A stretch of 64,000 nt of DNA from contig CM065377.1 in NCBI GenBank assembly GCA_033060915.1, forward strand, positions 54,225,183-54,289,182, written 5' to 3'. The position numbers and the translations under genes were made by a program. The notes under the pieces are model-generated. The model saw only the letters and a program-made list of their open reading frames with translations, did not search any database and had not been told where the DNA came from. Source of the DNA: Euryodendron excelsum (taxonomy: Eukaryota; Streptophyta; Magnoliopsida; Ericales; Pentaphylacaceae). This document shows positions 1-10,759 of the stretch, piece by piece (position 1 is the first letter of the stretch; the number at the start of each line of letters is the position of its first letter).

Positions 1-334
1 GGTATGCAGGAGTTGATCGAGCTTGGGGCAGTGACACTCATGGTGCCAGGGAACCTACCTACTGGATGCTCAACATTCTATCTAACTTATTTTATGAGTT
101 CAATTGTGGAAGATTATGACCCCGAAACAGGCTGCCTTTATCTGGTTGAACAAGTTTGCCAAGTACCACAATGAAATGCTTCGGAAAGAACTGGACCGGA
201 TGCAAGAACTTCATCCTCATGTCACCATTACCTACGCAGATTATTACAATGCTGCAATGCGCTTTGCTTATTCTCCTATCAAATATGGTACGTCCCTCCT
301 CTTAATCTCGTGTTGGTACATCTTGATTTGTCAT

Positions 335-640
335 TTCAGTACATAAAATGGAACGAGATGGAAAGAGGGTACTCCACATGCTCTAAGATGTGATATACTT
401 GTATAAATTATACTATTAGAATTTAAGATATTTCTAAAGTAATTTTCTTTTACTTGTTAGACATTCAATAAAATATAGTATTTTTTTTTCAAATTAATCG
501 TGTAAAAACACATTTCTAGGAGCATACTAGCCTTTGTTTTTATTTATTTTTGTTTGCATATTCTTCTACCAAAATTTGATTCTCCTCGGATTTTCGTTCA
601 TTATATTGGATTTTTTTTTCCTTTAAGTAACGTTTATGCT
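335..640. repeat. Dispersed AT-rich repeat shared with 33.63-33.95 kb
   Basis: This intronic stretch aligns by eye with 33630-33950. Both share ATACTATTAGAATT, a tract of CATTxAATAAAA, AAAACACATTTxTAG, ACCAAAATT and GATTTTTTTTxCTT in the same order and spacing. The copy at 33.6 kb lies inside an insertion with a 9-bp target duplication, so this is probably a relic of the same transposon family. The ends of this copy cannot be defined. Confidence 0.5.
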
Positions 641-1345
641 ATGTTTGGTACAAGGGAATGGAATAACAATTTTCACTTTCATTCCCATTCTCTTGTTTGG
701 TACCACCATTTAAAGGTGGAATGACCATTCCCATGAAATGATCATTTCCACAGTTTGTTTGAATGACCATTCCCTATTTCAATAGTAAGAATAGTCATTT
801 AATTCTCACATGAATCAGCATAAAACAAAACTTGTAAAATTTTTGTTGTCAAATTTCTTTTAAAAAATATAAAACATGCTTGGTAATTATTTTTTTATTT
901 TAAAAATTCAAAAAAATAAAAAAATTTAAAAAGTTAAAAATTCTTACTATCACCGTCACCGCTAACTACTATCACCGTCCACCGTTAGTCACAATCACCG
1001 GCCATCCATTGACACACCGTTACCCTCCACCGTCGTTACCGTCCCACTACCATCACCCACTATTGGCCAACGCTGCCGCCCCACCACCACCACTGCCACC
1101 AATTTACCGCCGCCATCACCATTACAAATGCTTAATAATATTTAATAATTAAATAATATATATTACTAATAATTTGTATAGATATAATATTGAATTTTCA
1201 TATCATATACAAATTTTATTTCATTCTATTCTAGTATTGTTCATTAGTCTCGTCAAACAAAGAGATGAGAATAACTATTCTACTCTATTTCATTCTTATT
1301 CTTATTTCATTAATTTTCATTCCCTTGTAAAATAAAATAAACAGA
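639..1345. mobile_element. MITE-like element in intron of the first GDSL gene
   Basis: The left end (GTTTGGTACAAGGGAATGG...) and the reverse complement of the right end (TTTTACAAGGGAATGAAAATT) share ACAAGGGAATG. The similarity continues about 70 bp inward (CATTCTCTTGTTTGG against ATTCTCATCTCTTTGTTTG). The interior holds a CACC/CCG-rich stretch around 950-1120. No coding potential is seen. Type and target duplication are not resolved; a hAT-type MITE is a reasonable guess. Confidence 0.5.
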
Positions 1346-1380
1346 AAATAGAAAATTCTAAACTGGGACATTGATTCCCC

Positions 1381-1560
1381 ATAACGAATAGGCTAGCTCT
1401 ATTTCTCAATTACCTATCCTGTGCTCGAGAAGGTCCCTCAGTTCCTCGGCAGAACCTCGAGGTCCATTTAGTTGTCTTACATGAGACTCGGGATATTCCC
1501 CACTCCATGGCATGGCACCTTTCGCTCATCCATTCCGCCTGCCTGTCCAGACGCGGTGCC
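1381..1560. other. GC-richer block of unknown origin in the intron
   Basis: About 180 bp of clearly higher GC content than the AT-rich intron around it. No open frame longer than about 40 codons was seen on either strand and no family is recognised. It could be an organelle-derived insertion, a captured exon or an old retroelement piece. Confidence 0.3.
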
Positions 1561-2225
1561 CTTTCTTATTATTAGCTACCAATATTGGATCGTCAAATGA
1601 ACTATTTTAAACAAAAATATGTTATGTTTTAAAACGCTATTTTAAAAATATAAATTACTAGGATATTAGCATTCTCTAAATAAGTTACATAGGAAGCTCA
1701 GTGTGTTACTGCGTGCAGTTCGTCAACGTCTTACTGACCTAAACAAGCTGCACCAGAGCTTGACGTTGAAACCGAAATTCTTGAAAAGCTTGCATTTCTG
1801 GCTGGGTTGAAATATACCATTCTGGATTGAATTTGGCTAATGATTTCGATGTATACAACCATTGCCACATTTTTTTTTACCAAATTCTTGACAATAAGAT
1901 TAGTTGTGTGTGGATATGTAACCAGTTCATAATAATACAGCTATTAATCTTTCATGACATTGTGATTGCAGGATTTAGTGGAGGAGTTGTTACAGCATGT
2001 TGTGGGGCTGGAGGCCCATACAATTTAAATGCCTCTGTTGAATGTGGCTATCCACCATCAAGAGCTTGTGATGACCCTTCTTCATATGTTAGCTGGGATG
2101 GAATGCACTTAACAGAGGCAGCATATAGATGGATTTCCAAAGGGTTATTAGAAGGACCATACGCCATTCCACCCATTAATACCTCATGTGTTTCCATACC
2201 TGTGAGTACTCAATCTTCGAAGTAG

Positions 2226-3640
2226 TTAATGCTTTGTTTTGGAACCTGGATTTATCAAGAAAAAAACAAAGAAAAAGAAAAAGGTAAGGAAAAAAAGAAC
2301 AAAATAAAAGAGTATTTTTCTCTCTCTTTTCCTTATCTTTTTTTTTTTTCCTTTCTTTTTCATCATCAAATTCTTGATTCAAACATAGAGCAAGTGAATC
2401 ATGCCTTCTTACATTTGTCCACAGGACGCCAATTATGATGAATAATGCTTTATTTGGTTTAGCCTTGGTAATTTTTTTTTTTTTTTCCAGACCTTAGTCT
2501 TACATTTTTCTTTACCATTATGAGTAAGTATGGTAATGTATCCTCTTATAAGAATGGTAATGTATCCTCTTATATTGAATAATGCTGTATTTGTTCGATA
2601 TTATGTGGCAGTTTAAGAGTGCACAATATCTTTTCTTCAGATTGAATTTCATTAAATGATGTGTTTTGAATCTTTTACTGCCATATTTTAGATTTATTTT
2701 ATCCTCTTTTTGTGGAGGATACAATAAAAAAGCGGATAAAATAGAGAGAGAGCATTCATTAGAGAAGAGCCTATAAAGCCTAAAGAAAAAATTTTCTCCT
2801 CTCTCCGGCAAGTTTGAATAGAGGATTATGATCTGCCATCTCAATCGCAATTTATCAGTTATTCTGAATGAGTTCAATTATCCAGTTCCCATAATTAATT
2901 TTCTTAGTAAGTGAAAAGCTATTCTGTTAAATCCTTTACCACTATCAGTAAAGTTTCTCTTGCCTTCAAAATAAGTATGTTCTGTTACCAAAGGTAAATG
3001 GGTGGCGTCGTCTAACAACTGTTCGGTACTATTTTTGTTTTTCTGAAAACAGAAATAATGAGAAGTTTGAAAACTATTGTATTTTTTTATTTTCGTAAAT
3101 TTAAAATTATACTGTAAAACTTGAGTGTTTTGAGAAAAATTTCCTGAAGACAATTTATCAAACGAGTTTTTCATTTCTCTCGATTCTCGAATAACATAAG
3201 ACAATTTTTGAAAACAAAACACGCACTAAGCCTGGAGTGACTCATCAAATGATTGGTGTTTCTTTGGTTAAAAATCAAGTCATGGGTCATGTGATGTGGC
3301 AGGGTATATGAATGCAAAAGCTAATGCTATATAATTAGAAAATTTATATAGAATTTCTATACAAAAGGATGTGGTTGTATGTGAGACTTTCATTTTAAAA
3401 TAAAACGCCTATCATGTGTCACAAAGATAAAGAATGTAGAGCCGTTAGGATATCTATGTGGTTTTTCAATGTGTTTACATCCCTAGGCACGGACTCTTCC
3501 ACTATATTGGATGTCTTACAATACAGAACATGGTTATAGCATATTTAAATTGAAACCCTAGATCTAGCTACATGGAGAAAATGCAAAATATAATTATACT
3601 CATGGCACAGGTTACCTTATGCTCAGAGGGAGTAGCAACC
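2226..3640. other. 3' flank of the first GDSL gene, no gene seen
   Basis: Non-coding. It starts with the presumed 3' UTR and an imperfect purine/pyrimidine hairpin at about 2250-2395 (AAGAAAAAG-rich arm, then CTTTTTC-rich arm). Frames on both strands in 2518-3222 are low-complexity and show no domain. Confidence 0.4.
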
Positions 3641-3644
3641 CCTC

Positions 3645-3915
3645 TCAAATTTTTAAAAATTTGCTCTCCAATTTTTAAAAATTAAATTTTTACTCATAGT
3701 TTAAGAAGCACTTTTCAATTTAGCATGCAATATTTATAAATGTTTCCATCAAATTTTTAAAAATTTTATTTTTATCGACAATTTTAGAAATATTTTTCAA
3801 TTTGCTTGCTAAAAAATTAGAAATGGCCCCTCAAGTATTCAAAAAAATTTTTTTTTTAGCTATAGTTTTAGTAATATTTTTAGATTAGCTTTGCTGAAAA
3901 TTTATAAATGCCTTC
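3645..3915. repeat. Degenerate tandem repeat of about 100 bp
   Basis: Three degraded units follow one another. Each has a TTTTTAAAAATT or AAAAAATTTTTT tract, then a variant of ATAGTTTxAGxAxxATTTTTCAATTTGC. It lies directly upstream of the LINE fragment and has no coding potential. Confidence 0.4.
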
Positions 3916-4029
3916 TAAATAGTTATTTTGTTTTAAAGACCAATTTATTTGTTATATAGAAGCTTACAACTTGATTCCTTGGACTAGTGAATATGAGTTA
4001 TATTTACTATCTTCAACAATGACCAAATC

Positions 4030-5650
4030 TTTTACTGCCTATGCATCAAGGTTGTCAAGTATGTCCATCTCCCCTTCAAGTGCTTGTGGCTTCCATTGGG
4101 AGCAAATCCAAGACTGGTGAAATCATGGGGTGGAGTTGTGGAAAAGTTCAAAAAGAGACTCTCTATTTGGGACAGAAAACAACTCTCAATGGGAGGTAGA
4201 ATCACTCTTCTAAAGGCCACTCTAGCAAACTTACCAATCTATTACCTTTCCATTTTCAAGATGCCCATATCAGTTTGTCTAGAACTTGAAAAATTACAAA
4301 GAAAATTTATGTGGGGGGACAATGCTGCTAGGAAGAAAATTCATTGTGTCAGCTGGAATCAAGTAACTTTAAGCAAGAATCATGGTGGCTTAGGCATATC
4401 ATCTTTGAAGGTTAGAAATCACTCCCTTTTGGCAAAATAGTAGTGGAGATTCAGTCGTGAACAACAAACCCTTTAGAGGAGAGTGATATGTGCCAAGTAT
4501 GATGTGAGCACAAATTCATGGACCCATTTAGAAGTTAACTCAACTAAATGCTCAAAAATTTGGAATGACATCAAATCAGTGGGAAGTAATCAGAACCTGT
4601 TAAGCTTTATTATTGTAAATCATCTTCAAATCAGGTTGGGATTAGGGGATAGTGTCAAATTCTGGCACAATCATTGGTTGGGAAGCAAGCCATTACAAAT
4701 TATGTTCCCAACGTTATTCACTTTATCTGAGCAGAAAGATGATTATATCTCTTCATTATTTAATCCTGTAAGTTCTATTTGGAATTTATCCTTTAGAAGA
4801 AGGCTATTTGCTTTGGAATCTGAAAGTTTAGCTGACTTGATGACTCTGCTACATTCCATCTATCCTAATTCCTCTAAAATAGACTCCATGCTTTGGTTGG
4901 CTAATCAAAATGCAGGTTTCTCTTACAAGTCCTTCTGCAACATTCTTGAAGATATTTCAGGAGTGCCTGATTTCAATTTTAATTACATTTGGGAAGTTAA
5001 AGCCCCTTCAAAGTCCTTGTTTAAGTAATGCCTTTCAAGACAACTAGTGCTCATCAAGGGAGGGATGATCTATGTGCCTTTTGTATGAAAGAACTTGAAT
5101 GTGTCGATCATCTTCTCTTATTGTGCAGATTCTCATGGCTTGTGTAGTCTTCCTTACTGAAATGGTGGGACATTATATGGCTATGTCTGATGAACTTTAA
5201 AACTCACATTGATTGGTGGTTTCAATTTAGATTCAAGAACCTTAAGGAAACCATATGGCACATAATTGTTTATGGTGGTGATTTGGAAACTATGGCTAAC
5301 AAGGAATGAGCTGATTTTTAATTAAGTTCAGCCAGACTGGTCAGAAGTGGTGGAAGGCATTAAACTTCTTTCTGTCTTTTGAGTAAAGGCAATTAATCCC
5401 CATGCAGAATTCAGCCATCATGATTTTATTTATTGCATCCAAGGTGTTTGTGATCTTAAGTTTTGAGACATGTTTTCCCTGATTGGCACCTTACCAATCA
5501 AGTGCTTCTCCATTCCTACTTTGTTTTTGGAATTAGGCTGTCAGATTTCTTCTCTGCCAAGCTTATGTGCTTGAACAGTTTCCCTTTTCCTTGATGTGCT
5601 CCTTTTCATATCTAATGAATTTTGTTGTTAATATATATATATATATATAT
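4030..5650 (+). mobile_element. 5'-truncated L1-type LINE (ORF2 C-terminal half)
   Basis: The frame from 4084 encodes the region after the reverse-transcriptase core of plant L1 LINEs, with motifs LSMGGRITLLKATLANLPIY, MWG, and HGGLGISSLKVRNHSLLAK. It continues in the same frame after three TAG codons (4438, 4441, 4474) as RRVICAKYD...FWHNHWLG. The zinc-binding zf-RVT region follows in broken frames after 5028. The flanking residues show that at least two of the stops replace tryptophan (LLAKW-WRF, LWRRVI), so TGG became TAG. The 3' end is an (AT)n tract at about 5630-5653. Endonuclease and RT core are missing, so the element cannot move on its own. Confidence 0.85.
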
Positions 5651-5654
5651 ATAA

Positions 5655-6100
5655 TGTATATTGAAACACAATACTAATCTGAACTTTGGACATGTAAAAG
5701 TTTATTATCATGTAAAGTTGGTAGCACCACTTGAAATCTAAGCCACAGCATGCCATGGTAAAATTGCTAAATTATCAACAATGAGACACAGAACAGACCC
5801 CATCAAAATTCACTTTGCATTAACAAATTGTACTTTTAGTTCTTTTTGTTTCACTGTCCACAGTGTAACACACTGAACCTCTACCCTACAACCCACATCT
5901 GCTCAAGAGAGACAACCTTCATAAAAAAATCTTCTGCTTCTTTAATAGAGCAGACCCAAAACACAAATTGAGCATTTTGCAGGCAAAAACTTGTTTGTGA
6001 TCCATCTATTCCAACAGGACCATCTTTAGTGTTTTTTTTTTGCTACATGATGTTTAAACCTTTGATGAACTATTTTACTGAGTTTACCACTGTCTATACG
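5655..6100. other. Intergenic, nothing recognised
   Basis: AT-rich sequence between the LINE tail and the SINE-like segment. No open frame, repeat or regulatory motif was identified. Confidence 0.3.
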
Positions 6101-6280
6101 AATAATGTAAACTTCATGCAAATTATGATAAATAATTCATACAAATAATTTGTATACATAAACTTCACACGCCACATGAATTATAGCTAGTCACAATGAG
6201 ACGTGACGAGATATTGTACTTGAGACCTCCTAATTAACATGAGTACCAGTCGACTATTGAGCCACTCCATATGGTTAGGA
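6100..6280 (-). mobile_element. tRNA-derived SINE remnant
   Basis: Read on the minus strand, a Pol III A-box-like motif (GTGGCTCAATAGT) is followed, at the spacing expected of a tRNA head, by a B-box-like motif (GGTCTCAAGTAC). This is a decayed tRNA-type promoter and not a tRNA gene, because no acceptor stem or anticodon arm can be formed. Confidence 0.45.
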
Positions 6281-6807
6281 CCACCTTCAGTTCACTTCAT
6301 TTTCATGTATTCCAATTGTTTATGACCTTGAGCTTGTGGCCCGTGACTGGAATTGGTAACCCTTTAATGAATTTAATTGTACAACACTGTTTTGGTGATT
6401 TTTTTAATTCTTCCTAGATGGGTAGGTGTATAACAAGATGTCAACTACCAATTAATTAGTTCTTATGACATGCTACATGCAGGTTTACGATTTTGATCAC
6501 TTTTTCGGCTTCAATTCACGGTGTTTTATTATATCTATTCTTACAAATGTTTATATAGAAAATTCTATCAAGAAGTTGCAATGCTATTTTTAAAAATAAT
6601 GAGCGTTTTAGTTTGAAATTAAAAAGTGAATCAATAGCTACATTTCTATGAAGATTCTGTATACAAATTTGTTGGTATAATATTAAGCTAAATGCAATTT
6701 GATACTACTGTCCTCACCTTTTCTTTTGGTTCATTAACTGCATCCACGGGCAGAGGCATTTTCCAGAGTCATATTTAAGTCCTGTATGCGCAATTGTGCC
6801 CCACACA

Positions 6808-7036
6808 GCTGGGTGTTTGGACTCAGATTTTTTTAACAGTTTATGATTTTTTAAATTACATTTAGCTCACTGTAAAAAGTCACTTGAAAAAGTCATTTTT
6901 AGTAGCTAACTCATCATAAAAAAAAATGCTTAAATTGCTGTTGGCTCACTATAAAAAAACTACTTAAAAAAAGCTGTTTTTTTAAACTAATTTATTATTT
7001 TAGCTTATACTTTTTTAGACTGCCATCCAAACACTA
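6808..7036. mobile_element. hAT-like MITE in the promoter of the GDSL gene
   Basis: The terminal inverted repeats are GGGTGTTTGGACTCAGA at the left and the complement of TAGTGTTTGGATGGCAG at the right. The interior is AT-rich with repeated GCTCACTxTAAAAA motifs. The right end lies about 110 bp upstream of the TATA-like motif and about 210 bp upstream of the ATG, so it forms part of the upstream regulatory region. Confidence 0.6.
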
Positions 7037-7145
7037 GGGATAACAAGCGGAAATCTTGTTACATTATTACATAAAGTATTTGTACAACCTGAACCATTTA
7101 ATCGCCTTAACTCAAAAGAGATGCAAAATCAGTTGGGAAGGTGTC

Positions 7146-7152
7146 TATTTAA
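7146..7152 (+). promoter_or_regulatory. Probable TATA box (TATTTAA) of the GDSL gene
   Basis: TATTTAA lies 97-103 bp upstream of the ATG at 7249. With the usual 25-35 bp spacing the transcript would start near 7180, giving a 5' UTR of about 70 nt that includes the CT tract. Confidence 0.45.
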
Positions 7153-7213
7153 GGCGCAACTACTCAAAGCAAGAGACTGCCAGCATCCTATAACTCGATA
7201 CCAACAATCTCCA

Positions 7214-7215
<2 letters not shown>

Positions 7216-7244
<29 letters not shown>
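7216..7244 (+). repeat. (CT)n microsatellite in the 5' UTR
   Basis: An uninterrupted CT run ends 5 bp before the ATG. Pyrimidine patches near plant start sites are common, and length variation here could alter expression. Confidence 0.8.
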
Positions 7245-7248
7245 CACC

Positions 7249-10200
7249 ATGAGAGTTCTTTTCCTCATTGTTTTTTGTTTCATTAGGACAGTTTCAATGA
7301 GTCCTGTAAGGTATGACTCAATTTATAGTTTTGGTGACTCTCTTGCCGATACCGGAAACTTTCTGCTCTCTGGTGCCCTTGCATTTCCAGTCATTGGAAA
7401 ACTCCCTTACGGTGAGACATTCTTTGGACACCCGACCGGCCGGTGCTCAGATGGACGCCTCATGATCGACTTCATCGGTACCCTTTTGTCATCTTACCAC
7501 ATTTACACACATCATTTACATATATATATATATATATATATAGATATGTATTTATAAAACTTAGATAATGAGATCGTATTGCCAAAATGCAGCTGAGTCA
7601 TATGGTTTACCATATGTACCACCCTATCTATCACTTGCCAAAGATCAAACATCCCAACATGGGGTAAACTTTGCAGTTGCTGGAGCCACTGCACTTGATG
7701 CAAAAATCTTCTATGACAAAGGTATTGGACGAATCCTATGGACAAATGATTCTCTGAGTGTACAGCTTGGCTGGTTCAAGAAGCTGAAGTCCACCCTTTG
7801 CAGCACTAAACAAGGTAATAAGAAAGAAACCTATTGTTCTTCATTTATTATGGGGAAATTCTACAGTATCGTGAGTGGTTCTTATAGTACCATATTCAAC
7901 AGTAAAAAAATCAGTTTCAGTCATAAGTAGGTCAATCTCAACGTAACTAGGATCAATCCTAGTGGTAGATAACTTTTTTTTACTGTTTCGTACAACTACC
8001 ATTTATTAAAATACATCGAGATGAAAATGTTACTTATTTTTAAAACTGACCTACTTATCACTCGGATTGGTCTTTTTCATTACTGGGTATCGTGAAAACT
8101 ACTCACGATACCTTAGTGTTTGCTTTTATCATATACATCTCTTTCACCTGAGCCTTAACTGGATAAATTAATTTCTTCTGGTCCCAGACTGTAGCAACTA
8201 CTTCAAGAGATCGCTCTTTCTCATGGGAGAAATCGGTGGAAATGATTATAATTACCCCTTTTTTGTCGGTGGAAGCATTAAAGAACTCCGAGCAACTGTG
8301 CCTCTAGTTGTTGGAACAATTGTTGCAGCCACCAGTGTAAGTCACACTACATTAAGCATAATATTTTGGAAGTACTTATCTTTGAGATTTTTTTGTTATC
8401 GATTTGAACTGAAAATTTTTTTTTTTTTACCGAACTCAGCTTGTTTTGAACTTATTTACTGAATTTAGTTCCTTCTTAAAGTCATGTTTTCTTAAATCAT
8501 GATTGTAGTTAAAGTTGTGCAAGTTTCATATAAAATTTACTAAAGTAAGGTTTCAATGAAGTTGGTTTGAAACCACGACTTCAATAAAATTGTAAATTAA
8601 AACCACGATATGTAAAACAATGTTTAGTTGAAATTGTGGTATGAAACCATGACTTTAAGAATGAACTGAGGTTGGTAAATAAATTCAAAATAAATTAAGT
8701 TTGGTAGATAACTTTTTTTGTATTTTTGGAGCTGAGTTTGGTAAATATATTCAAAAACTTTTCGATGATATTTTGAATTCACGCACTACCTAATAAAACT
8801 ACTCTTTTAATGTGAGTAAGATTAGTCCAGTTGCCTGATCTGACCGTGGGAGCAAAAATATTTATTTTTTTGAATTTGGTTAGATGGTGATAGAGGACGG
8901 TGCGGTGGAATTGGTGGTGCCGGGAAATTTGCCGATCGGGTGCTCGGCGGTGTACCTGACTTTGTTTCAAAGTCCAAACAAAAAAGACTATGATAAAAAT
9001 GGGTGTTTGAAGGCATACAATGCTTTCTCTAAGTATCACAATGCTCAGCTGAAGCTTGCTCTGGAGAAATTGAGACAGAAATATCCACATACAAAGATCA
9101 TTTATGCAGACTATTATGGCGCCGCTAAGGGATTCTTTCACACGCCGCTGCATCATGGTGAGTTTTGTTAATTACAAACTAACATCCATTAATCACATTT
9201 TACAAGTAGAACATTTTATAAGACATCAAGGCACTCAAAAGTCTTTAACCATTGAGTACAAGAAATCATGGTTTCGTTCAAGCTAAGAAGGTCCATTAAT
9301 GTCCCATAATTGTGAGTCTTGAGATATGCTATTGTTCATTGCAACTTGAGCCTCATGGGTTTGTAACACGGAAACAACCTCTCATATACAGAAGTAAGAC
9401 TAATACTTCTAACCAGACTCAACGGGGCCGGGAGTCTTGTGCACGTTTTTAAACATGCTATTGTAACGTATTTTTTGTTTTTATGACCGAGTGTTTGGGC
9501 TAATTTGCATGCGCGACAATTAATTTTGAAATCTGTGTAGTCCTTTTGGATTACTCAAACCGTATAATTATCGGGTTAATGACCATGGGGGTGGTCCCAA
9601 AGAATTAATAACATTTAAGAAGTTTCAAACTTAAAACTTTAGAGGGAACAATCCCGTGCCCCAGACATTGACTACTGGGCTAATCCTTTGGAGTTACTGT
9701 ACTCATACTTGACTTAATTAATTAGCCTTGCGCATTGGGACACAAGTTTGGTACATCACAACTGCATATTTATGTAGGCTAGTTGAAACAACCATGCAAA
9801 TAAAAGGATGATTTTGTCTAGAAGGTGCAACCAGACATGAAGATATCATTCTGCATTGCCTTCATATGGTTGTAGATAAGGTGGCCCAGAACAGCATGGT
9901 CATAAAAATTTCATAGCAGAAAAATGAATAAATTTGGTCACCAAATTTAATGTGACCAGATTAATTACAATGACATCTTACAGACAGAATGGGCAACATG
10001 TCGTTGTCATATAATCTGTAACAAAATATCATGTCTCAAACATTTAGTTAGTGCAGTTTTGGCTTTGTTTTGATACAATGCATTGAACCAGGTTGCATTT
10101 GGCTCGTCCTTTGAAAACTGCTTTCTATTCACCAAAACAGAAAAAAACAAAAAAAAGATTTACACGAAGAACTCTTTGGCAAAATAAAAAGTTTCCAAAA

Positions 10201-10705
10201 AAAGAAGTTTTAAGTTGTTTTCTGAATTTGGAAAATTCATAAAACTAGAAAATATATACGAAAACGATTATGTTTCCAAACTTCTCATCGTTTTTATTTC
10301 AAAAAACACGAAAAATGACATCCGAATGCAAAAACAATGAAAATGAAACCCAACACCCTCTCAAGTTTATACTTACGATCTGTCTCGTTAGCTCACAGTC
10401 CAAATATGTAGTAATAATAGTAATAATAATAACAACAGTAACAACAGTAATAATAACAATAACTCTATTGTATTTATGCAGGATTTTCCAATGGAGCTGT
10501 GAGGGCATGTTGTGGAGGAGGTGGACCTTACAATTTCAACAATTCTGCAAGGTGTGGCCACATCGGGTCCGAGGCATGTACCAGTCCCTCAAGCTATGCT
10601 AATTGGGATGGAATTCACTTGACAGAAGCGGCTTATCGATACATTGCTATGGGTTTGATGAATGGCCCTTTCACTTCACCACCCCTTAAGTCCTCTTCCC
10701 TTTGA
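7249..10705 (+). CDS. GDSL esterase/lipase (SGNH hydrolase), complete, five exons
   Basis: Exons: 7249-7477, 7593-7814, 8188-8336, 8884-9157 and 10482-10705. All introns are GT-AG and the frame is kept, giving 365 aa, the usual family length. Residues 1 to about 18 form a hydrophobic signal peptide, so the product is probably secreted or apoplastic. Block I is FGDSLADTG with the nucleophile Ser31; block III is GGNDYNY with Asn169; block V is [10 protein letters not shown] with Asp334 and His337. VPGNLPIGC lies near residue 214. The product hydrolyses carboxylic esters; the substrate cannot be read from sequence. It resembles the Arabidopsis At1g28580-At1g28670 clade, which includes a sinapine esterase, and acetylajmalan esterase. 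It is tandem to the broken copy at 1-2225. A TATA-like motif at 7146 and a CT-rich leader precede it, and introns 2-4 contain MITEs. Confidence 0.93.
7521..7544. repeat. (AT)n microsatellite in intron 1
   Basis: A simple AT run within the 115-bp first intron of the GDSL gene. Confidence 0.75.
7855..8114. mobile_element. Foldback MITE in intron 2
   Basis: TACAGTATCGTGAGTGGTT near the left end is matched in inverted orientation by ACTACTCACGATACCTTA at the right end. A further GGTATCGTGA lies just inside the right end. The element fills most of intron 2 of the GDSL gene. Confidence 0.5.
8429..8705. mobile_element. Foldback MITE in intron 3 (long hairpin)
   Basis: The left arm runs from ACCGAACTCAGC to TTCTTAAAGTCATG. 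The reverse complement of the right arm runs ACCAAACTTAATTT... to CATTCTTAAAGTCATG. The arms are about 58 bp and match at roughly three quarters of positions, with some further pairing inside. When transcribed within the pre-mRNA they would fold into a long stem. Confidence 0.65.
9560..9725 (-). mobile_element. Possible tRNA-derived SINE remnant in intron 4
   Basis: On the minus strand, TTAGCCCAGTAGTC resembles a Pol III A box. A GTTTGAAACTTC motif at B-box distance follows. Both are decayed, so this is a tentative call. Confidence 0.3.
10092..10345. mobile_element. Possible MITE in intron 4
   Basis: TTGCATTTGG at the left end and the complement of CCGAATGCAA at the right end form a short inverted pair around an A-rich interior. 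No target duplication was confirmed. Confidence 0.3.
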
Positions 10706-10737
10706 GACAGTTCTAGAGAAATGGTACCATTGCCTCA

Positions 10738-10743
10738 AATAAA
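10738..10743 (+). promoter_or_regulatory. Poly(A) signal AATAAA of the GDSL gene
   Basis: Canonical AATAAA 33 bp after the stop codon at 10705. Confidence 0.5.
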
Positions 10744-10759
10744 TGCATATTTGAATGCA

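Larger units (their letters stand above)
1..2225 (+). pseudogene. GDSL esterase/lipase, 3' part only, frameshifted
   Basis: Two terminal exons are visible: 1-287 and 1972-2225, joined by an intron 288-1971 (GTACGT donor, GATTGCAG acceptor). The split glycine codon joins KY-G-FSGG exactly as in the complete paralogue at 7249-10705. The exons carry the family motif VPGNLPTGC and, near the C-terminus, block V (DGMHLTEAAY), which supplies the catalytic Asp and His of this SGNH hydrolase family. The reading frame of the first exon (GGT ATG CAG...) runs into TGA just after VCQVPQ, while the conserved continuation WLNKFAKYHNEML lies one frame over. A single extra base near 139-144 explains this. The upstream exons with the GDS serine lie outside the window. 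It is either a recent pseudogene or a sequencing error; every other position looks functional. It was probably a secreted carboxylic-ester hydrolase. Confidence 0.8.

Noticed and set aside
1381..1560. Mitochondrial atp1-like segment
   Set aside because: A weak resemblance to the N-terminus of the protein (PRxxAEELxxLLExRI on the minus strand) needs a gap and ends in a stop; not strong enough to claim.
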